Assembly: GCA_049487715.1 (NCBI GenBank)
Contig: CP150547.1
Location: forward strand, 930,001 to 994,000
Direction of reading: 5' to 3'
DNA: 64,000 bases
Source of the DNA: Pycnococcus provasolii
Taxonomy: Eukaryota; Chlorophyta; Pseudoscourfieldiophyceae; Pseudoscourfieldiales
The position numbers were made by a program, and so were the translations under genes. Each line of letters opens with the position of its first letter. The stretch's first letter is position 1. The notes beneath the pieces are model-generated. The model searched no databases. It saw only the letters and a list, made by a program, of their open reading frames with translations, and was not told the origin of the DNA. Of the stretch, positions 57,781 through 64,000 are shown in pieces.

Positions 57781-60700
57781 ATGACGAAAATAGGCACGAC
57801 GAGCCAGGCGAGTCTGCTGCTCGTGGGCATCCTTACCACGTTCGCGCTAGGCCTCGTTGCAGCCTCCTCCGCCGCCGAGCACGATGCTGGAACGCAGCCA
57901 TTGAAGCCGTTCTCGATCGACGCGAGCAAGCTCGAGGAGTTCCTTGCGAGAGCCAACGAGGGCAAGTTTGACCACCACCCTGACGACGAGAAGCACGACC
58001 GTGCCAGGCCAATGCACGTCGAGCAGTACGAGCACCTGATGAAGGAAGTGCGCGACGCCATTCCAGACGAGGTGCACCAACATGTCAACGAGCCGCACCG
58101 CAAGGGAATGGACCCACCGCAGGCGCACTCGCGCAAGCTGCAGTCTGCGGCGGATATTCGACTTGTGATGTCGTATGACCTTTCCGCAACGACCACGGAT
58201 AAGGCGAACCACATACAGAACGTCGTCATGCCCAAGGTTGCTGACGTTATTAAGGGAATGGTAAAGGTGAACGCGCCCGTCTCGGGAAACCTCTTCCTGC
58301 CGCGTCAGTGCAACGCTTTCTGGCCGTCCACTGGCGAGTGCGCCACCGTCCGTCCCGTTGGCACATGCGGCTCGCTAGCAGCCCACAACGCGCAATACTT
58401 CGGCTCATATAAGCTCTGCCCTAATCAGCCTTCCACGAACGGAGGGACGTGCACGACTTACGATACTTCCCAAACTGGTGTTGCAAACGCAGACATGGTT
58501 CTCTATGTGACTGCGTCTCAAGCTTCGTGCAGTGGCACCACGCTTGCGTATGCTGGCTACTGCCTTCTCGACCCGACGACAGGACGGCCCCTTGCCGGCT
58601 TCGTGAACTGGTGCCCCAACATGGTAGACGTGGCAGACTTTGAGGACGAGCTCGATACGGGCGTTCACGAGGTCCTCCACGCGATGGTGTTCTCCAGCTC
58701 GCTCTTCACGTACTTCCGCCAGCCAGGCACAAACAATCAAGTGAGCGCACTCACGGACGTCGCGGATGTTTCTGGTAGCACGCCGACAGCAATCAAGACG
58801 GCGAACGTGGTTGCCAAAGCTCGCGAGCACTTCAACTGCAACTCGCTCACGAAGGTGCTCATCGAGAATGGCGGTGGCAGCGGAACCGCGGGATCGCACT
58901 GGGAGATGAGCTGGATGCAGGACGAGGTGATGGTGGGCTCCAGCGGCTCGGCGCGAGCGTCGTGGTCGAAAATCACCATGGGACTCATCCAAGATAGCGG
59001 GTGGTACACGCCATACTACGACAGGGCGACCTACTTCCCATTCGGATATCAAGCTGGATGCACCTTCATTTCGGAAACGAATGCAAATCACTGCACAAAC
59101 GCCAACACTGCTCAGCAGCCATACTTCTGCGCCACCAGCGCCTCATCGAGTGATCAGATTTGCGTGGATGGATATAAAGCAAAGGGGTACTGCCGAGATG
59201 TCCCAAGTACGAGCCCAGACATCAACAGCCTCTGGGGTCAGTGTAAACCCAAGACTGCATACTCGAATGGAGACTGCAAGACGGGAACGCCAAGCTCGCA
59301 GGGTACGCAAATTGGATATGGGCAGGGAGCAACAAGCGCGTGCTTACCCGACGGACTCGAAAATGTCGTATTAGGCGGCACCCTCTCAGGTGTGATTAGC
59401 AAGACTGGCGGCGAGGAGAACTGCTACGCGACGTCGTGCACAGGCAGTGCAGGATCGTACGTACTGAACGCGTGCGCGAATGGAGCGTGTGGCGCCTGTC
59501 CCTCAGGTGGATCCCTGAGCCTCCAAACGCTTACCACCACCACGGGTATTACGTACACTTCGGGAAAGATTGGAAATTGTCCAAGTGCCGAGGAGATCTG
59601 CACGCACACGACTTGCACAAACGGATGCAACGCAAAGGGTTGGTGCGTTCAAGGAACCTGCAATTGCCACATGGGCTATCAGGGCACGGACTGCAGCAGC
59701 GTGTACACGTACACGGCGTCGTCCACGCCCGCGGTCACGACGACGACGCTGCCGCCGTCGCCGTCGCCGCCGCCGTCGCCGCCGCCGAGCCCGCCGCCGA
59801 GCCCGCCGCCGAGCCCGCCGCCGAGCCCGCCGCCAAGCCCGCCGCCGAGCCCGCCGCCAAGCCCGCCGCCAAGTCCGCCGCCGCCGAGCCCGCCGCCAAG
59901 CCCGCCGCCGAGCCCGCCGCCGAGCCCGCCGCCGAGCCCGCCGCCGAGCCCGCCGCCGAGCCCGCCGCCGCCTCCGGCGGCCGTGAATAGCTCGCCGCCG
60001 CCGCCTAAATCACCTTCACCGCCGCCGAGCCCGCCGCCGAGCCCGCCGCCGAGCCCACCGCCGAGCCCGCCGCCGAGCCCGCCGCCGAGCCCGCCGCCGT
60101 CGCCGTCGCCGCCGCCGAGCCCGCCGCCGAGCCCGCCGCCGAGCCCGCCGCCAAGCCCGCCGCCGAGCCCGCCGCCAAGCCCGCCACCTCTCCCTGGCCA
60201 GCCTGGAATCTCACCTCCTCCTCCGCCGCCGCCGACTCCGCCGCCAAATCCGCCACCGAACTCGCCGCCGCCGCCAAATCCGCCACCGAACCTGCCGCCG
60301 CCGCCGAGTCCGCCCGTTCCGGCTGGCATCACATCATCGACGGTGCATGAGTGCGACCCGAGCAAATGTCACCTGGCTTGCGAGCTTGGAACGATGAAGA
60401 ACATTCCACTTCAGGCAGTGGTGGGCTTACTGCCGGGTAATTGGAACTCGACGCTCGGCGCAAATGGTATTGGTTTCTCGTACTTCAAGGACACCGATCT
60501 GAACTACATCTTTCAGGTGGCGGACTCGCTGACGGCTATTGCTGAACAATTTCCCACCATCACGCTGTATGCGATTCCCCACTCGCCAGAGAGCTATCTG
60601 AAGGTTGACTGCGTCGAACCAGGGTGCACCGTTTCCAACCCAGGACCCGCTAAGGGTCTTTCTTACACGGACGTCACGTACCCCGCATGCGGACCGGCGA

Positions 60701-60942
60701 CGATTCATTTCACGGTGTGCTGCGACGAGGCGTGCACAGGCCAGTCTAGTCTATATACGTTTAACTTCGTGGGGCAGAAGGAGGCTTGCACGCCGCCGCC
60801 GCCGCCGCATAGCCCGCCGCCGCCGCCGCAAAGCCCAATGCCGCCGCCGCCGCCGCCGCTGCCTACGACGCTGTCGCCGGTGCAGGATGCTACGAAGATG
60901 ACGACGACGGAGGCAGCGACGACGACAACGACAACGGAGGCA

Positions 60943-60983
<41 letters not shown>

Positions 60984-61884
60984 CGTGCCGGTTCCAACGA
61001 CGACGATGGTGCCTACTACCACTACTACAGCCCCGCCAGCTCCGATTACGAAGGTTACTGCCGAGGTGGACATCGCTATTTCTGGTTCTGCGGCAGATGT
61101 CGATGTGAATGCCCTCATCGAGGTTACGAAGAGCACGGTTCCGGATGGCGAGGGCGGTTCGACGACGGTGGTGACTGTTGACTTCCAGGTGGAAGCCTCA
61201 GTGTCGCTCAAGGGTGGAATCACGAACGAAAACTTTCAGGAGAAGATCGAGTCGATTCGTCGCTCTATTGCATTGGCGCTTAATATCCTCTTCAGTCTTG
61301 TGCAAAATCTGGTGAACTTGGCGGTGAACACACATCGCCGGGTGCTGATGCAGACTACACCGACGACGGACGGCGTTGACGTGGGATATACTATCACCGG
61401 AATCGCGGATGGTGCCGAAGCCGATAAACTTTCTTCCAAGACGAAGACGATTGTTGAGGACAATACGCTGGCCGAGAAGCTTGAGCAGGAAGCGAAGGTT
61501 GTCGTTAAGCCGGAGGTCAAGGAACCGCCGAAGACAAAAGCTAAGGTTAAAATTGAGAAAACCGTGGAAGAGGCTACGGAGGGCAGCACTTCGAAGGGTG
61601 TTGAGGTAGAGCAGATGCTGAAGGCCAGCGTCGACTCGGGAGATTTCCAGGCGAAGCTTGTTGAGAAGTCGCCTGCTGCGGCTGCAACGCTCACGGTGGA
61701 GAAAGTCACGTCGGCAGTGGTGGTGGTGCAGTCGCCACCTCCTCCGCCACTTTCGCCACTTTCGCCACCTCCTCCGCCATTTTCGCCACCTCGACCGCCG
61801 CCTGTTAAGGCGGATAGTGCGGCATCGCAACACTACATTGCAATTGCTGCGATCGCTGCGATGGGGCTTGCAGTCATCGCTTAA
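57781..61884 (+). CDS. Leishmanolysin-type (M8) metalloprotease with Ser-Pro-rich shaft and surface anchor
   Basis: 1367 residues. Signal peptide 1-31 is followed by a propeptide (to about 118) and an M8 domain with zinc motif HEVLH (His296, Glu297, His300) and the distal ligand in GSHWE (His373) before SWSKITMGLIQDSGW. An EGF-like Cys module follows (NGCNAKGWCVQGTCNCHMGYQG). A 190-residue (SPPP)n shaft (about 655-845) follows. A Cys-rich domain (850-1000) resembles pherophorin modules, then a Thr-rich tract of TTTT blocks, a beta-rich domain, a second small Pro block and a hydrophobic C-terminus (HYIAIAAIAAMGLAVIA) suggesting a GPI or transmembrane anchor. Relatives include Chlamydomonas gametolysin (a zinc protease, M11) and other wall-lytic enzymes; M8 is identified by the spacing of the third His. 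Probable role: matrix remodelling (inference). Confidence 0.9.
59752..60320 (+). repeat. CCGCCGAGC tandem repeat encoding SPPP shaft
   Basis: Dozens of CCGCCGAGC/CCGCCAAGC 9-nt units in two blocks separated by PPAAVNSSPPPPKSP. It lies in frame within the M8 protease gene and encodes extensin-like Ser-Pro motifs, targets for prolyl hydroxylation and arabinosylation. Confidence 0.95.
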
Positions 61885-62040
61885 GAAGAGGCTGGGTATT
61901 TATTTTGGGCACCAGAATAGGTTACGTAAAACAAATAAATGAGCGAAAAAAAATAAAAGGTTAAGAATCAATACGGTGAGGTGTGTGTGGGTTTTGCTTT
62001 GCATTTTATTGGAATAAACAGCTGAGTAATTACAAAACTT

Positions 62041-64000
62041 TTAATCATCGTCGTCGCGCACGTGGTAGTCCCATTCCCCGCCATTCCTGCTCGGCGCCTT
62101 GCCGACACCGCCGGAACGAACCAACACCTGTGCGCCGCCTTTTCGCGACGAAGACGACGATGGGGCGAGCCGCGGTGCCGCCTTGATCTGGGCCGAACCG
62201 TCTCCGCGCGGTGCGCGATATCCAGGTGGCAATTTCATCTCGTTTGCCCTTTTCTTTTGATCCGTCTTGCTCATCATAGGCAAGCCCGGGAAAGCCTCCT
62301 GCGCCGGACCCGCGCTGCCGCTCGACAAGACAGGCTGCGGCGGTGGCTGCTGATCAGCCATGCTTGCCGCGAGCGCGAGCGCGAGCTGTTCGTCCTCGCT
62401 CATCTGTTGTGGCGGCTGCATTTGCTGCGATGTACCCAAGGATTGGCCAAGCGCGGCAGCCGCCGCCTCGGGCATGGGTGCGGGCACGCGACCTCGACCA
62501 GGTGCCGCACCTGGACGAGGACCGGGCAACACGTTCGGTCCCCAGGCACGAAGGGGTGGTCCATGCACCTGCGCTGGCGCATGTGCGAAGTTGGCAGGTC
62601 CGTCGTCTAGGTCATAAGCTCGAGCAGGTGCCGCACTTGGACGAGCACCAGGCGCCGCGTTCGGTCCCCAGCCACCCAGGGACTGTCCTTGCACCTGGGC
62701 TGGCGCTGATGCCTCATTTGACGCGGGAACGTGTGCGTCGAGGTTGCCGGCCCAATCTTGTCTCCACTCTTCTCTGCTCGGCGCCTTGCCGACACCGCCG
62801 GAACGAACCAACACCTGTGCGCCGCCTTTTCGCGACGAAGACGACGATGGGGCGAGCCGCGGTGCCGCCTTGATCTGGGCCGAACCGTCTCCGCGCGGTG
62901 CGCGATATCCAGGTGGCAATTTCATCTCGTTTGCCCTTTTCTTTTGATCCGTCTTGCTCATCATAGGCAAGCCCGGGAAAGCCTCCTGCGCCGGACCCGC
63001 GCTGCCGCTTGGCACGCCATTCACGATCGCGGCGGCATTCGGCACGCGCTGCCGTGTTGGTGGCTGCTGCATTTGCTGCGATGTACCGAAGGATTGGCCA
63101 AGTGCGGCAGCCGCCGCCTCGGGCATGGGTGCGGGCGCGCGACCTCGACCGGGCGCCGCACCTGGACGGGCACCAGGCGCTGCTCCGTTCGGTCCCCATG
63201 CACGAAGGGGTGGTCCATGCACCCGGGCTGGCGCTGGTGCGCCGTTTGACGCGGGGAAGTGTGCATCGAGGTCGCCGCCCCACTCTTCAAGCTGACGAAC
63301 GACGTACGGTGCCGCGCCGCCAGAAGCCGCGGCTGCCCAGAAGCGCGTGGGGGGGGCAGAAGCCTCTGCCGGCGTTGGCGCCGGGTCTGGCTCCGTAGAC
63401 GGCGTGGCATCCTCCGCAGTAGCGGCATCCTCTTGAGGTAGGAGCTGCCGTCTCCTGAGGTCATCACGCAGTGCTCTTCGGCTCGCGGCGAGCGCGGCGT
63501 CATAGCGTTCCTCCTCGAGTCGTCCCAGGTCATCATCTACCATGCCGCCCACGCTTGACGACGCCGCCACGTTATTATTCCCGCGTCGTCCTCCACGCCT
63601 GCCACTACCGCCGCCAACCGCGCCTGACGAGGACGTGGAGGCTGCTGAGGGTGCCTGCGCTCCACTGGTGTAAAGCACGCGCATCAGCTCGCCCGCGATG
63701 ACACCACGCTCCTGCCGGGCAGCCCTCTGCTCCACCACCTGCTTTCTGTCCTCCGGGTTCGCCATGGCATCCACCAGACGCGTGGGATCATCTGGGTTGC
63801 GCAGACGGTACTTGTCGAGGTGTGCGTCGAGCGCCCTAATCTCCTCCGCCGAGATGTCCCTTCTCGAGAACGGGTGCACGAACGAAAGCGTGGTGAGCCA
63901 GTACTCGCTGAGTGCCTTGGGATCGAACAGGCTGTTGGTGTACGCATCTTCGAGCGTCTTGTCCGCCTGCGGCTGCAGTTCGAAAGGCGGGTAAGGAAGC
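62041..64000 (-). CDS. Protein with internal duplication, 5' end cut by window edge
   Basis: The frame runs from beyond 64000 to the stop at 62041-62043 (about 652 residues visible), beginning LPYPPFELQPQADKTLEDAY. The first 110 residues look globular (ALSEYWLTTLSFVHPFSRRD, EIRALDAHLDKYRLRNPDDP). The rest is Ala/Pro/Gly-rich and disordered with two copies of a module: EAFPGLPMMSKTDQKKRANE, MKLPPGYRAPRGDGSAQIKA and SSSSRKGGAQVLVRSGGVGK. The copies at 62075-62335 and 62780-63005 are near-identical in DNA. The xFPGLP motif followed by KxxRANEMKLP recurs once per module. No family assigned. Confidence 0.7.
   Translation of the reverse strand, partial: LPYPPFELQPQADKTLEDAYTNSLFDPKALSEYWLTTLSFVHPFSRRDISAEEIRALDAHLDKYRLRNPDDPTRLVDAMANPEDRKQVVEQRAARQERGVIAGELMRVLYTSGAQAPSAASTSSSGAVGGGSGRRGGRRGNNNVAASSSVGGMVDDDLGRLEEERYDAALAASRRALRDDLRRRQLLPQEDAATAEDATPSTEPDPAPTPAEASAPPTRFWAAAASGGAAPYVVRQLEEWGGDLDAHFPASNGAPAPARVHGPPLRAWGPNGAAPGARPGAAPGRGRAPAPMPEAAAAALGQSFGTSQQMQQPPTRQRVPNAAAIVNGVPSGSAGPAQEAFPGLPMMSKTDQKKRANEMKLPPGYRAPRGDGSAQIKAAPRLAPSSSSSRKGGAQVLVRSGGVGKAPSREEWRQDWAGNLDAHVPASNEASAPAQVQGQSLGGWGPNAAPGARPSAAPARAYDLDDGPANFAHAPAQVHGPPLRAWGPNVLPGPRPGAAPGRGRVPAPMPEAAAAALGQSLGTSQQMQPPQQMSEDEQLALALAASMADQQPPPQPVLSSGSAGPAQEAFPGLPMMSKTDQKKRANEMKLPPGYRAPRGDGSAQIKAAPRLAPSSSSSRKGGAQVLVRSGGVGKAPSRNGGEWDYHVRDDDD
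62075..63005. repeat. Near-identical direct duplication within the right-edge gene
   Basis: About 225 bp at 62075-62300 is repeated at 62780-63005 with almost no substitutions. Flanking parts (the Ala/Pro segments around 62440-62600 and 63080-63250) are related but diverged. Silent sites are not saturated, so the duplication or conversion is recent. Confidence 0.9.

Noticed and set aside
59679-60365. Minus-strand Gly-rich 228-residue frame opposite the SPPP shaft
   Set aside because: Complement of a 9-nt Pro codon repeat; Gly runs are an automatic by-product.

Overview
The window is nuclear DNA of a unicellular green alga, most likely a flagellated prasinophyte-type chlorophyte; I cannot name the species. 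The support is: plastid-type HDR (IspH), an HCF173-type psbA translation factor, plastid flavodoxin and an LHC-family antenna protein (photosynthetic); EFL in place of EF-1alpha; a leishmanolysin-type (M8) metalloprotease fused to a long Ser-Pro-Pro-Pro cell-wall shaft and a second hydroxyproline-rich surface protein (green-algal matrix proteins); TMEM231 and a MAK/LF4 kinase (a cilium); spliceosomal introns; and short TTAGGG/CCCTAA tracts. Gene density is high, most genes have one exon, and many convergent pairs end within 60-250 bases of each other.

Layout. 1-5 kb: a FxPxxN-repeat protein cut by the left edge (-), an unknown protein (-) and two-exon ARPC4 (-). 5-13 kb: HDR (+), an ELMO-domain protein (+), a cyclin-L-like protein (-), TMEM231 (+) and four-exon EFL (-). 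13.8-20.7 kb: a CCoAOMT-type O-methyltransferase (+), a three-exon 134-residue membrane protein (-), delta-COP (+), a Nudix CoA-diphosphatase-like protein (-) and a plastid membrane protein (+). 21-27.4 kb: a single-pass membrane protein (+), HCF173-like (-), an RCC1-like repeat protein (+) and a coiled-coil protein (-). 28.8-36.0 kb: two 1.07-1.09 kb inverted repeat arms, about 98% identical, enclose flavodoxin (-), an APS reductase without Fe-S cysteines fused to thioredoxin (+), an unknown protein (-) and an LHC-family protein (+). Each arm carries a tRNA-like gene whose 3' half precedes its 5' half. 36-43 kb: a secretory class V aminotransferase (+), a repetitive coiled-coil membrane protein (-), an Ala-rich coiled-coil protein with a frame break (+) and an AP2-like remnant (-). 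43-53 kb: ataxin-10 (+), a phosducin-like protein (-), a RING/RanBP2-finger protein (+), a CHORD-CS protein (-), MAK/LF4 kinase (+) and a SpoU/TrmH methyltransferase with twin introns around a 15-nt exon (-). 53-64 kb: a Hyp-rich beta-helix surface protein (-), a MITE-like element, the M8 protease (+) and a repeat-containing protein cut by the right edge (-).

There is no operon logic. Recurrent themes are ciliary function, plastid metabolism and the extracellular matrix. The observations most worth following are the permuted tRNA-like genes inside the inverted repeats, the homologous twin introns with a microexon, the uniform GTRCGT splice donors of the other introns, and telomere-like tracts that sit mostly in upstream (often divergent) intergenic regions.
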